Shown here: piece after piece, positions 42,520 through 51,900 of the stretch | How positions within the stretch are numbered: the first letter of the stretch is position 1 | How the letters are laid out: the number at the start of each line of letters is the position of its first letter | Assembly: GCF_902459775.1 (NCBI RefSeq) | Contig: NZ_CABPSQ010000001.1 | Coordinates: 186,001-250,000, forward strand | Source: Pandoraea captiosa | GTDB lineage: Bacteria; Pseudomonadota; Gammaproteobacteria; Burkholderiales; Burkholderiaceae | Direction: 5' to 3' | Length of the DNA stretch: 64,000 nucleotides | Translations under genes and position numbers: made by a program | Notes under the pieces: model-generated | What the model was told of the DNA's origin: nothing | Databases searched by the model: none | The model's input: only the letters and a program-made list of their open reading frames with translations

Positions 42520-43270
42520 GGCCTGCCGCCTGCTGTGTCTGCCTTGCGCGGGAGGTAGTGCGACGGTGTACGCCCGTTGGGCACAGGTCGCGCCGTCCTG
42601 GCTGACGGTGCGACCGGTCGAATTGCCGGGGCGCGGCACGCGCCATCACGAACCGCTGCAACGCGACCCGCACTTGCTGGCGGACCAGTTGGCCGAGGAG
42701 TGTTTGCGCCAGCATATCGCGCAGGGTGGGGTGGGCGTGCGCTTCGCGTTGTTCGGCCATAGCCTGGGTGGCCTGCTGGCCTTCGAGATCGCCCATCGCC
42801 TGCATGCGCGCGGCCACGCGCCGGCTGCGTTGTTCGTGGCGGCGAGCCGTCCGCCCGCCACGCGCGACGACAGCCGATATGCGGCGCTGGTCGACGATGC
42901 CGACGTGCTTGCCGAAATGCGTGCGCTGGGCGGCACGCCTCAAGCGCTGCTTGCCGAGCCTGAACTGATGGCGATGGTGTTGCCCGTCATCAAGGCGGAT
43001 TTTCAGCTTTGCGGTCATTACCGGCGTGCCTCGCCGCAAACCCGTGGGCCACTGAGTGTGCCCATCCATGCGCTGGCCGGTCGCCGCGACAGCTTCCCCC
43101 CGGAAGTGCTCGACGACTGGCGATGTGAGACAAGCCGCACGTACACCCGTACCGATTTCGACGGCGACCATTTCTTCGTTCGCGACGATCCCGCACATCT
43201 GCTGGCGGTGATCGCCGGTACGCTCGCGCCGGCCACCCGTGCGTCGCGTGCGCCTGCGGCGGTCCAATGA
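42509..43270 (+). CDS. type II thioesterase
   Basis: A 253-residue alpha/beta hydrolase. LLCLPCAGGSATVYARWAQV, the nucleophile elbow FALFGHSLGGLLAFEIAHRL (Ser in GHSLG) and the C-terminal His in DGDHFFVRDDP mark stand-alone type II thioesterases of NRPS clusters. These remove mis-primed acyl groups from carrier proteins and keep the assembly line running. Start: ATG 42509 inside the end of mbtH; a GTG at 42497 is also in frame. It overlaps the FhuF gene by four bases. Confidence 0.9.
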   Translation: MAFEACRLLCLPCAGGSATVYARWAQVAPSWLTVRPVELPGRGTRHHEPLQRDPHLLADQLAEECLRQHIAQGGVGVRFALFGHSLGGLLAFEIAHRLHARGHAPAALFVAASRPPATRDDSRYAALVDDADVLAEMRALGGTPQALLAEPELMAMVLPVIKADFQLCGHYRRASPQTRGPLSVPIHALAGRRDSFPPEVLDDWRCETSRTYTRTDFDGDHFFVRDDPAHLLAVIAGTLAPATRASRAPAAVQ

Positions 43271-44169
43271 TTGAGCGCGAAGCCCCTTCGAATTCGCCCG
43301 ACGCCGCGCATTTCGACCTGGCGGCCAGTCTGCCGATGGCCGTGCGTGGCGAGCTCGGGCCGCTGTGTGCCTCACTGGTATTTGGCGAGCCGATGAGCGG
43401 AGCGCTTCGCGACGGGGACACGACAATCGGTCTGACCGACATCGATGCGTATGTGCCCGCGTTGTTCGACGGCGTACGCCGCATCGTCCCCGGCGTTGAG
43501 CCGCGCGCGCTCATGTCGCAGTGGAGCAAGTTCTACTTTCGTGCAATTGCCCCGGCCGCGCTGGCGATCGCCATCGTGCACGGGCGGACGTTGACGCTGG
43601 ATCCGGCGGCCTGTGGCATCGTGCTGCGAGATGGTTTGCCGGTAAGGGTGCGCTTTGCGCCGGACAGTTGGGTGCCGCCGTCGCCCGGCGACGATGCGTC
43701 CGACGTGCCCCCGGCATCCGAGCGTTTCGCGTCGCTGATTCACGTTCATCTCCCGGCAGCGATTCTGGCCATGCACCGTGCTTCGGGCGTTTCGCAGCGG
43801 GTGCTCTGGAGCAATGCAGGCAACCTGCTGGAGTTCATCGTCGCGCAGATGCGCAAGGTGCCGTCGCTGGCCTCGCGCGCGTCAAGCGATTACACGTGGC
43901 TCTTCGATGGCGATGCCGGATTCGGTCAACCGGCGGACAATCCCCTGTATCGCACGGTGCGCTACGTGAACCCGCCTTCTGCCGCCATTGCCACCATTGC
44001 CGCGCCCATGCGCGCGCGGCGTGTGTGCTGCCTGCGTTATCAGCTGGCGGGCAAGGGCACCCGATGCGACGAGGCATTGCTGTGCGGGGCCTGTCCCTTG
44101 CTCCTGACGATGACGCCGCAGCAACTTCAGCGCCAACGTGCCATGCAGGCCGGGGGCGCGCCGCAGTGA
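43267..44169 (+). CDS. FhuF-like ferric-siderophore reductase
   Basis: A 300-residue protein with the FhuF iron-transporter fold (SQWSKFYFRAIAPAALAIAI, VLWSNAGNLLEFIVAQM). Its C-terminal cysteine cluster, RRVCCLRYQLAGKGTRCDEA then LLCGACPLL, has the CC-x10-C-x5-6-C-x2-C arrangement that binds an unusual 2Fe-2S centre. FhuF reduces Fe(III) in imported hydroxamate siderophores so the iron is released in the cytoplasm. Its presence fits a hydroxamate-containing product. It is translationally coupled to the thioesterase gene and ends the MbtH-TE-FhuF group before a terminator. Confidence 0.87.
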   Translation: MIEREAPSNSPDAAHFDLAASLPMAVRGELGPLCASLVFGEPMSGALRDGDTTIGLTDIDAYVPALFDGVRRIVPGVEPRALMSQWSKFYFRAIAPAALAIAIVHGRTLTLDPAACGIVLRDGLPVRVRFAPDSWVPPSPGDDASDVPPASERFASLIHVHLPAAILAMHRASGVSQRVLWSNAGNLLEFIVAQMRKVPSLASRASSDYTWLFDGDAGFGQPADNPLYRTVRYVNPPSAAIATIAAPMRARRVCCLRYQLAGKGTRCDEALLCGACPLLLTMTPQQLQRQRAMQAGGAPQ

Positions 44170-44224
44170 ATCCGGCCGACAGACACCGTTACGACCATTA
44201 AGCCTATTAGGACCCGCACGAAAA

Positions 44225-44262
44225 CGGCACCGCAGCTACGCTGCGGGTGCCGAATTTTTTTT
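44225..44262. terminator. intrinsic terminator between convergent fhuF-like and ornithine monooxygenase genes
   Basis: The arms CGGCACC-GCAGC and GCTGC-GGGTGCCG pair with a single bulge around a 3-base loop, followed by eight Ts. It ends the rightward transcript and lies just past the end of the leftward gene. Confidence 0.88.
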
Positions 44263-44288
44263 ATCGCGTTTTATCGCGTTTTACCGCG
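44258..44288. repeat. 10-bp tandem repeat, three copies
   Basis: TTTTATCGCG, TTTTATCGCG, TTTTACCGCG follow the terminator T-run. They are just outside the 3' end of the ornithine monooxygenase gene. Confidence 0.8.
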
Positions 44289-44306
44289 TGCATGCCTGTG
44301 TCCCGA

Positions 44307-45710
44307 TCATCCCGCCAGCGCGGCGACGCGAGCGCCGGATGTTGCCTGTGCGCACGTGTCGTGCTGCGAGGGCCCACGCGCAAGGAGCGAGGCGGCGATT
44401 TCGGATGAGCGCGTGGCCAGAATCGAGAGCAGGGTGTCGGACAGCCCATGCGTCGGCTCGCAATAGCCTTGCAGATAGATGCCGGGCTGGAAGTTGTCCT
44501 GCGTGCGCAACCGATAGTCGCGCTCGCCTTCGAAACCATCGAGCCAGGGGGCGACGCCCGCGAGCAAAGCCTCATGCGTGCGACGCTCGTAGCCGGTCGC
44601 CAGCACGACGACGTCGTAATGCTGCGTCACGGCGCGTCCCGAAAGGCGCTCGTGCATATGCAGCGTGACTTGATCGCCATGCGCGCGCGCCTCCTGAATG
44701 TCGTGGCACGAGAGCAGCGCGTGATGCCCGTGACCGCCCACGCGTTGCTGGTACAGCACATCGTAGATGCGGGCAATCAGATCGTCGTCCACCACGGCAT
44801 AGTTGGTGTTGCGAAACTCGTCCAGAATCCGCTCGCGCTGTTCCACCGGCTGCGCGTAGATGAAGTCGGTGAATTGGGGATCGAAGATCTCGTTGACGAA
44901 AGGGCTGCTGTCGGCGGGTTTGAGCGCCCGGCCGCGCATGACGAGATCCACCTGCGCTTGCGGCCACTGCTCTGCCAGATCGAGGAATATTTCGGCGGCG
45001 CTTTGCCCGCCGCCCACGACTGCGACCCTGCGCGGCTGCCTGTCGGTGGGGGCGGTGGGGCCGGTGGGGGCGGTGAGCGCGGCGACACGCGCGAGATACT
45101 CGGAGGAATGAAACAGTCGGGCGTGCCCGTCGCGATGGAGCGAGGCAAACACGGGCGGCACATGCGGGGTGCCGCCGGCGCCCAAAATCACGTTGCGCGT
45201 GCGGCGCGACTGCGCCTCGCCCTGCGCGTTGCGCGAATGCACATGAAGGGCGACGACCTGATCGCGCTCGATCACCGGTTCGATGCCCGTCACGGTCTCG
45301 CCGTAGGCGCATTGCCCGTGGAAGTGCGCCGCTGCCCAGCGCAGGTAGTCGTTGTACTCTCGGCGCGTCGGGTAGTGGCTTTGCAGGTTGATGAAGGCCG
45401 ACAGGCGCGCCTTTTCGTGCAGGTAGTTGATGAACGTAAAGCGGCTGCGGGGGTTGCGCAGCGTCGCCAGATCCTTGAGGTAGGCGATCTGCATGCGACT
45501 GTTCGAGAGCAGCATATTGCCGTGCCAGGTGAACTCGGGCTGCTTTTCCAGAAACAGAAAGCGCGTCGGCCCGAGCCGCTGACCGCAGTGTTCTTCGAGC
45601 GCAATGGCGAGTGCGAGATTGGACGGGCCGAAGCCGACGCCAATCAGGTCGTGGGTTGGCGCGTCGGCGAGGGCGGGCGTCGTCGTGGACGGTTCTGTAC
45701 TTGCGTGCAT
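44307..45710 (-). CDS. L-ornithine N5-monooxygenase
   Basis: A 467-residue flavin monooxygenase that hydroxylates the side-chain amine of ornithine with NADPH and oxygen, the first step towards a hydroxamate iron ligand. HDLIGVGFGPSNLALAIALE (FAD), MQIAYLKDLATLRNPRSRFT (substrate region), RRVAVVGGGQSAAEIFLDLA (NADPH) and the C-terminal DVVVLATGYERRTHEALL match PvdA/OrbC-type enzymes. A short Pro-Thr repeat (APTGPTAPTD) interrupts a loop. Start: ATG 45710 has GAGG upstream and gives a PvdA-like N-terminus; ATG 45743 is an alternative. It is transcribed leftwards from an iron-starvation promoter at 45793-45817. It is convergent with the fhuF-like gene. Confidence 0.93.
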   Translation of the reverse strand: MHASTEPSTTTPALADAPTHDLIGVGFGPSNLALAIALEEHCGQRLGPTRFLFLEKQPEFTWHGNMLLSNSRMQIAYLKDLATLRNPRSRFTFINYLHEKARLSAFINLQSHYPTRREYNDYLRWAAAHFHGQCAYGETVTGIEPVIERDQVVALHVHSRNAQGEAQSRRTRNVILGAGGTPHVPPVFASLHRDGHARLFHSSEYLARVAALTAPTGPTAPTDRQPRRVAVVGGGQSAAEIFLDLAEQWPQAQVDLVMRGRALKPADSSPFVNEIFDPQFTDFIYAQPVEQRERILDEFRNTNYAVVDDDLIARIYDVLYQQRVGGHGHHALLSCHDIQEARAHGDQVTLHMHERLSGRAVTQHYDVVVLATGYERRTHEALLAGVAPWLDGFEGERDYRLRTQDNFQPGIYLQGYCEPTHGLSDTLLSILATRSSEIAASLLARGPSQHDTCAQATSGARVAALAG

Positions 45711-45792
45711 GAGGGCCTCGGCAAGGTCATCCGGCAAAGTCATCCGGATCCGGAATCGGGGGGAATGCGTACAAAGCATCCGTTTCCCAGAA

Positions 45793-45817
45793 GACGATGA
45801 GCTTTTCGCGAAATTTA
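45793..45817 (-). promoter_or_regulatory. iron-starvation-sigma promoter, exact match
   Basis: Read leftwards: TAAAT (45817-45813), 16 bases, CGTC (45796-45793). This is the exact PvdS-type arrangement and lies 82 bp before the ornithine monooxygenase start. Confidence 0.72.
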
Positions 45818-45930
45818 CCCCTTGCCGATGGCGGTAGCGGCCGAGGGGCCGCACCCCGAAAACTTTCCGTGTCCTGAATCGTCTTTGAGCGGTGGAGCCC
45901 AAAATGCGGCGCTGGGTCGCCGTATGTCGT

Positions 45931-45990
45931 GCGGTATCGAACCGTATCGAACCGTATCGAACCGTATCGTGCCATGTTGTGCCATGTCGT
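45931..45990. repeat. 10-bp tandem repeats before the exporter gene
   Basis: Four copies of a 10-bp unit (GCGGTATCGA, then ACCGTATCGA twice and ACCGTATCGT; 45931-45970) are followed by two copies of GCCATGTYGT (45971-45990). They lie in the divergent region between the ornithine monooxygenase and exporter genes. Confidence 0.85.
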
Positions 45991-46061
45991 GGCGCGCAAG
46001 GGTTCCCTTGTTCCTTCATCGAGGTCCGCCGGGCGACGGCGGGTCAACCGCGGAGAGTCCC

Positions 46062-47753
46062 GTGTTCCTGTTTCTGTTCCTGTTGCGCGCTTCACGCTGG
46101 CTACTCGCGGCTGCGGTGGTCGCCTCGCTCGCCTGCGGCGTGGCAAACGTCATGCTGATTGCGTCGATCAATCGGGCGCTCGGCGCCCCGGCGGCCGAAC
46201 TTGGCGCGCTGGCCTGGCGCTTCGCCGCGCTTGCCGTGCTGTCCATGCTCGCGCAGATGTGTGCCGGGGCGCTGTTCACCCGGCTGGGGCAGCGCACGCT
46301 GGCCGAACTGCGTCGCCACGTGTCGCGCATCATCGTCAACGCGCCGCTGCGCGTGGTCGAGTCCACGGGCGGCGCTCGCGTGCAATCGGTGCTGGCCGAC
46401 GACGCCAACCACGTCGCCAACTTTTTCATCGGTCTGCCCACGCTCGTCATGAACGGCGCCATCGTTACCGGCTGCTTCCTGTATCTGGCGATTCTGTCAT
46501 GGCCGATTTTCCTGATGGCATGTGTTGCGATCGGTCTCGGCGCGGTGGGATATCACATCAGCCATACCAAAGTGATTCGCTATCTGCGCACCGCGGGGCA
46601 ACGTCAGGACGAACTGTTCGGGCATTTTCAGACACTGGCCTCGGGCGCCAAGGAGCTCAAGCTCAATCGTCGTCGTGCGGATGCGTTCCTCGCGCGCGTG
46701 CTGGGTTCTGCCATCGAAGCTGTGCGGGAGAACCGTTCGCGCGGTCTGACGCTGTTCATCTTCTCGGTCAGCTGGGTGCGTTTCCTGTTTTTTGCGCTGA
46801 TCGGCCTCGTGCTGTTCGTGATGGTCGGCGCGACCTCGGGCAGCACCCATGTCGCGACCGGCTATGCCATCGTCTTTCTGTACATGGTCACGCCGCTCGA
46901 AGCGATGCTCAACAACATTCCGTTGCTGACGATGGCGCGTGTGGCGAGCGAGCGCATTCAGAAGGTGACGGCGTCGATGCGCAGCGATGAAGCCACGTCG
47001 ACCGATGTGTCGAGGAACGGCGCGCCGCTGGTGCGTCTGCACGGCATCACGCACAGCTATTACCACGAGCAGCAGGACGAGATTTTCCGCATGGGGCCGA
47101 TCGATCTGACGTTCCGCCCGGGCGAGATCACGTTCCTGATCGGCGGCAACGGCAGTGGCAAGACGTCGCTTGCGAAACTGCTCACGGGCCTGTACGTGCC
47201 GGAGAGCGGCGAGATCGTGTGGAACGGTCAGTCGGTCGACCTTACGAATCGCGATCGGTACCGTCAGTTGTTTTCGGCGATTTTCTTCGACTTCCATCTG
47301 TTCGAAACCCTGCTCGGGGCTGACGATGCGCAAACCGACCCTGCCCGGATCGACGCGTTCGCCGCGCGCTGGCTCGCGCGTCTTCATCTGCAACACAAGG
47401 TGAGCGTGACGAACGGTGCCTTCTCCACGCGCGATCTCTCGCAGGGGCAGCGCAAGCGTCTTGCCCTCGTGGCTGCGTGCGTGGAGGATCGTCCGTTTCT
47501 CGTGTTCGACGAATGGGCCGCCGATCAGGACCCGGTGTTCAAGGAGGTCTTCTATCGCGAGATCCTTCCCGAGCTCAAGGCGCAGGGAAAGACCGTGCTC
47601 GTGATTTCGCACGACGACCGCTATTTCGGACTCGCCGACCGGCTGGTGAAGATGGAGAACGGCCAGTTGATCGCCGACGGCGAATCGGGCGTCGCGCCGC
47701 CTCCGACTGTCCATGCCGAGGCGCATGGAGAAAAACCGCAGTCGTCCGCGTAA
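46062..47753 (+). CDS. PvdE-like siderophore/cyclic-peptide ABC exporter
   Basis: A 563-residue half-transporter with the membrane domain first (about residues 1-300, six spans: LFLLRASRWLLAAAVVASLA, LPTLVMNGAIVTGCFLYLAI and others) and the ATPase second. The ATPase has Walker A LIGGNGSGKTSLAKLLTGLY, signature DLSQGQRKRLALVAACVEDR, Walker B FLVFDEWAADQDPVFKEVFY and H-loop VISHDDRYFGLAD. The EWAADQDP form of Walker B is typical of the PvdE/SyrD family, which moves peptide siderophores or their acylated precursors to the periplasm. Start: GTG 46062, with GGAGAG just upstream. No ATG fits as well. Confidence 0.9.
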   Translation: MFLFLFLLRASRWLLAAAVVASLACGVANVMLIASINRALGAPAAELGALAWRFAALAVLSMLAQMCAGALFTRLGQRTLAELRRHVSRIIVNAPLRVVESTGGARVQSVLADDANHVANFFIGLPTLVMNGAIVTGCFLYLAILSWPIFLMACVAIGLGAVGYHISHTKVIRYLRTAGQRQDELFGHFQTLASGAKELKLNRRRADAFLARVLGSAIEAVRENRSRGLTLFIFSVSWVRFLFFALIGLVLFVMVGATSGSTHVATGYAIVFLYMVTPLEAMLNNIPLLTMARVASERIQKVTASMRSDEATSTDVSRNGAPLVRLHGITHSYYHEQQDEIFRMGPIDLTFRPGEITFLIGGNGSGKTSLAKLLTGLYVPESGEIVWNGQSVDLTNRDRYRQLFSAIFFDFHLFETLLGADDAQTDPARIDAFAARWLARLHLQHKVSVTNGAFSTRDLSQGQRKRLALVAACVEDRPFLVFDEWAADQDPVFKEVFYREILPELKAQGKTVLVISHDDRYFGLADRLVKMENGQLIADGESGVAPPPTVHAEAHGEKPQSSA

Positions 47754-47759
47754 ACCCCT

Positions 47760-47783
47760 TAAATTGCGGGCACGAGGATCGTC
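47760..47783 (+). promoter_or_regulatory. iron-starvation-sigma promoter before the hydroxylase/NRPS genes
   Basis: TAAAT (47760-47764), 15 bases, CGTC (47780-47783). It is one base shorter than the exact form at 45793. If used, transcription starts after the ATG at 47785, which supports the later ATG 47833 as the hydroxylase start. Confidence 0.5.
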
Positions 47784-47832
47784 AATGAAAGTGCGGCGCG
47801 TGTGGCGCCGCGGTTTCGTTGAGGATCCAACC

Positions 47833-48807
47833 ATGCTCGATACGATGCTCGATGTGCGCGCCCTGCGCACGGATGGCGACCTCCCGATGGTGGTCGAACC
47901 GCGAGATGCCGGTGTGCCGATCGAGGCCGCCGCCAGTGCGCTGCACGCGCTGGTGGACGAATATCTCCCGACTCGCGGCGGCGTGCTCTTTCGCGGCTTT
48001 CGCGTCGATGGCGATGCGGCGTTCCGCGAGTTCGCCGCGTCGTTCGGTCACTCGCTGTTGACCTATGAATTCGGCTCCACGCCGCGCAGCAAGGTCTCGC
48101 AAGGCGTCTACACGTCGACCGAATATCCGCCGCATCAGCACATTCCTTTGCATAACGAACAATCGTACACGCGCGATTGGCCGATGAAAATCTGGTTTTA
48201 CAGTGTGCTGACGGCGCATGAGGGCGGTGAAACGCCGATTGCCGACAGCCGTCGCATCTATGCGCGTGTGCCGCTGGCGATTCGCGAGCGTTTCGCCAGC
48301 AAGGGCCTGATGTACGTGCGCAACTTCGGCAATGGCTTCGATGTGCCATGGACGCAGGTCTTCAACACGGAAGATCGTGCCGAGGTGGAAGCCTATTGCC
48401 GGGCGCATCGCATTGCATGCGAGTGGAAGGACGATGGCGAGTTGCGCACGCGTCAACTCTGTCAGGCGGTCGCGCAGCATCCGGTGACGGGCGACTGGGT
48501 CTGGTTCAATCAGGCGCATCTGTTCCACATCTCGAATCTGGCGCCCGACGTGCGCGAGACGTTGCTAGATGTCGTCGGCGAGGAGGATCTGCCGCGCAAC
48601 GTGTACTACGGCGACGGTAGTCCCATCGAGGAAGACGCCCTGGCGACGATCCGTCAGGTGCTGGAGTCCGAGAAGATCAGCTTCCCGTGGCGCAACGGCG
48701 ACGTGCTGATGCTCGACAACATGCTCGCCGCGCACGCGCGTTCGCCCTTCAAGGGGCCGCGCAAGGTGATCGTGGCAATGGCACAGGCGCACGGCGCCGA
48801 TCGTTGA
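47833..48807 (+). CDS. TauD/SyrP-like 2-oxoglutarate/Fe(II) dioxygenase, probable aspartyl beta-hydroxylase
   Basis: A 324-residue non-haem iron oxygenase. The metal-binding HxE of the SyrP group is in HQHIPLHNEQSYTRDWPMKI; the distal His is in MLDNMLAAHARSPFKGPRKV, with the 2-oxoglutarate-binding Arg just after. GGVLFRGFRVDGDAAFREFA is the usual N-terminal element. Relatives hydroxylate the beta-carbon of aspartate while it is bound to an NRPS carrier protein. The next gene encodes an NRPS whose second adenylation domain reads as Asp, which fits. Start: ATG 47833 has GAGGA seven bases upstream; ATG 47785 is in frame but overlaps the predicted promoter. Confidence 0.87.
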   Translation: MLDTMLDVRALRTDGDLPMVVEPRDAGVPIEAAASALHALVDEYLPTRGGVLFRGFRVDGDAAFREFAASFGHSLLTYEFGSTPRSKVSQGVYTSTEYPPHQHIPLHNEQSYTRDWPMKIWFYSVLTAHEGGETPIADSRRIYARVPLAIRERFASKGLMYVRNFGNGFDVPWTQVFNTEDRAEVEAYCRAHRIACEWKDDGELRTRQLCQAVAQHPVTGDWVWFNQAHLFHISNLAPDVRETLLDVVGEEDLPRNVYYGDGSPIEEDALATIRQVLESEKISFPWRNGDVLMLDNMLAAHARSPFKGPRKVIVAMAQAHGADR

Positions 48808-48941
48808 TTTCGGTCGATGGTGCCGATCGCAGGTGCCGCCTGACATCGCCGGCATCCCCGATCGTGCCCCGGCGCCTTTGCCGATGGCGCAGCCCGCGCC
48901 AGTCCTTTGATTTCGTTCCCGCTTCGTGAGTCGCTACCGTC

Positions 48942-51900
48942 ATGAACGACGCTCTTCGCTTGCCCGTCCCCTTTGGTTTCGTCCCGTCCATGGCCGCTTC
49001 GTCCGGTGCCGCGGTCGAATCGATCGGCCCCATCGAACATATGGTCGACCTGCTGCGCGCACGCGCTCGTCTCGAACCGGAGCGCGAGGCTTTGCGGGCG
49101 CTCTCCAGCGACGATGGCGACGGGCAGGTACTGACCTGCGCGGGGCTCGACACCCGTGCCCGAGCGGTCGCAGCCACGCTGCAACGTCTCTCGGCGGGCC
49201 ACGCGCATGGCGAGCGCGGACTGTTGCTCTTGCCCACGGGCCTGGACTACGTGGCGGGGTTCTTCGGCTGTCTCTACGCGGGGGCGATTGCGGTACCGGC
49301 GTTTCCGCCGGAGTCGGCCCGTGCGCAACATCTCGCCCGCGTGCGTTCGATCCTGTCCGATGCAAACGCGCGCTTCGTGCTGACCGACCGTCGGCATCGC
49401 GACGCCATGCTGGCGTTCGGCGACGCGGTGCCGGAGTTGCAGGGGGTGGAGATCGTGGTGATCGATGAGATCGACGATGCGCTCGCCGCCCAATGGCAGG
49501 AGACGAGCATCTCACGTTCCGACCTGGCCTTCCTGCAATACACCTCCGGATCGACATCGACACCGAAGGGCGTGATGGTCAGTCATGCGAACCTGATGGC
49601 CAACGAAGCGGCCATCGTGGCGGGGCTGGGCATGACGCGCGACGACACCATGGTGAGCTGGTTGCCGCTCTACCACGACATGGGGCTGATCGGTGGGCTG
49701 CTGTCGCCGATTTATCGCGGGGCGCGTCTGGTACTGATGTCGCCGCAGTTCTTTCTCGAGCGACCGGTGCGTTGGTTGCGCGCCATAGACAAGTTCGGCG
49801 GCACCGTCAGCGGTGGCCCCGATTTTGCGTATCGCCTATGCGCCCAGCGCATCGACGCGGCCACCATCGGCACGCTGGATCTTCGCGGATGGCGTCTCGC
49901 GTTCTCCGGCTCGGAGCCGGTGCGTCACGACACGCTGGTCGACTTCTGTGAGGCTTTCGCTCCGGCGGGGTTCGATTCGAAAGCGGTGTATCCCTGCTAT
50001 GGCCTGGCCGAGGCGACGTTGTTCGTCACGGGGGGGCGTCGCGGCGATGGTATGACCGCCGCCGAATTCGACCGCGGCGCGCTGGCCCGGCAACGCGCCG
50101 ACACGTGTCGCGACGAAGGGACGACGCTTGTGGGTTGCGGCACCGTGCCACTCGACCACGAGGTGCGCCTCATGACGTGGAGCGATTCGCCCGACGTCGC
50201 GCCGTCGCCCGTGGCGCAGGGGGAAGTCGGCGAGATCTGGGTGAGCGGCCCGAGCGTGGCGCAAGGCTACTGGCGCAACGAGGAGGCGAGCGCTCGCACG
50301 TTCATTCAGGCGAGTGGGGAGAGTGGGGAAAGTGAGGAGAGCGGAGCGGGCGGCAGGCGCTGGTTGCGCACCGGCGACCTCGGCTTCGTTCACGATGGGC
50401 AGCTCTACATCACGGGCCGTTGCAAGGACGTCATCATCGTGCGCGGCCACAATCTTTACCCGCAGGATCTGGAGAAGGCCATCGAGGCCGACGTCGAACT
50501 CGTGCGCAAGGGCCGTGTAACGGCCTTCGCCGTGGACATCGACGGCGAGCCGGGGATCGGCGTCGCGGCGGAAGTGGGGCGCGGCGTTCAGAAAATGGTG
50601 CCTGCGCAAACCCTGGCGGAAGCGATTGCCGTGGCGGTCGCCGATGTCTGCCAGCAAGCTGCTGCCGTCGTGATCTTGCTTAACCCGGGGGCGCTGCCGA
50701 AGACGTCCAGCGGCAAGTTGCAGCGCAGCGCGTGTGCGAAGGGTTGGCGTGACGGGACACTCGACGCATGGGCGACCTGGCAGCACGGCGTGATCGCGGG
50801 CAAGGATACACAGACGCCGCCAACGTCTGCCGTCGGGCACGACACCCTCTACGAGACCGTCGCCGGCATCTGGTGCGAGGTGCTTGGCCGGAAGTCAATT
50901 GGGGTGGGCGACCATTTCTTCCTTTGCGGCGGCAGTTCGTTGCTTGCCATGCAGATGCTGGCGCGCGTGCACGAACGCCTCGGACGCAAAGCGACGCCGG
51001 CGTCGCTTTACGACCATGCGCGCCTGGGCGAGTGGGTGCGTGAGCTGGCGAAGGTGCCTCCCGGCTCGGAGACGCAAGACGCCACCGCTTCTCGCAGCAT
51101 TCCGAGCGCGACACCGCTGGCTGAGACGGCACAGACGGCGGACGTGCAGGTGTTTCGTCAGTCGTTCGCGCAATCGCGATTGTGGTTCGTCCATCGCCTC
51201 GATCCGGCCAACAGTGCGGCTTATCACGTCGGCGGCCAGTTGCGCATCAGCGGGCGTTTCGATGAAGCCGCGTTCGCGCAGGCGCTGGACATCGTCACTG
51301 CGCGTCACGACGCACTACGCACCACATTCGACGAGCGCGACGGCGTTGCGGTTCAGATCGTCCACAGGCGCGCCGATATCGCGCTCACCGTGCACGACCT
51401 GACGGGCGATCCGAATCGCGAAGCGGCCGCCGCATCCCTCACGCGTGCGCTGCTCGCCGAACCCTTCGCGCCCGAGTCGGCGCCGCCCTGGCGCGTGGCA
51501 TCGTTGCGCATGTCGCGCGATGTCGTGCACGATCAGCACGATCAGCACGATGAGTACGATGAGTACGATGGGCACCGGATCGTCTTCGTCCTGCACCACT
51601 TGCTGACCGACGCCTGGTCGATGACCTTGCTCGTCGATGAACTCGCACACGCTTACCGCGCCTGTGCGAATGGCGCGACGCCCGATTTCGAAGCCGTTCC
51701 GGTGCAGCCGGGCGATCACGCGCACTGGCAGCAGGCGCACATTGGCGGTGCCGCGCTCGAGCGTCAGCTCGATTGGTGGCAGGCACGCCTGCCCGAACCG
51801 TCGCCGGTCCTCACTCTGCCGTTCGACCGTGCGCGCGGGGCCGGTGCGTTACGCAGCGGGGCGGGCCGCACGCTGGCGTTCGAACTCTCGCGTGGCCTCA

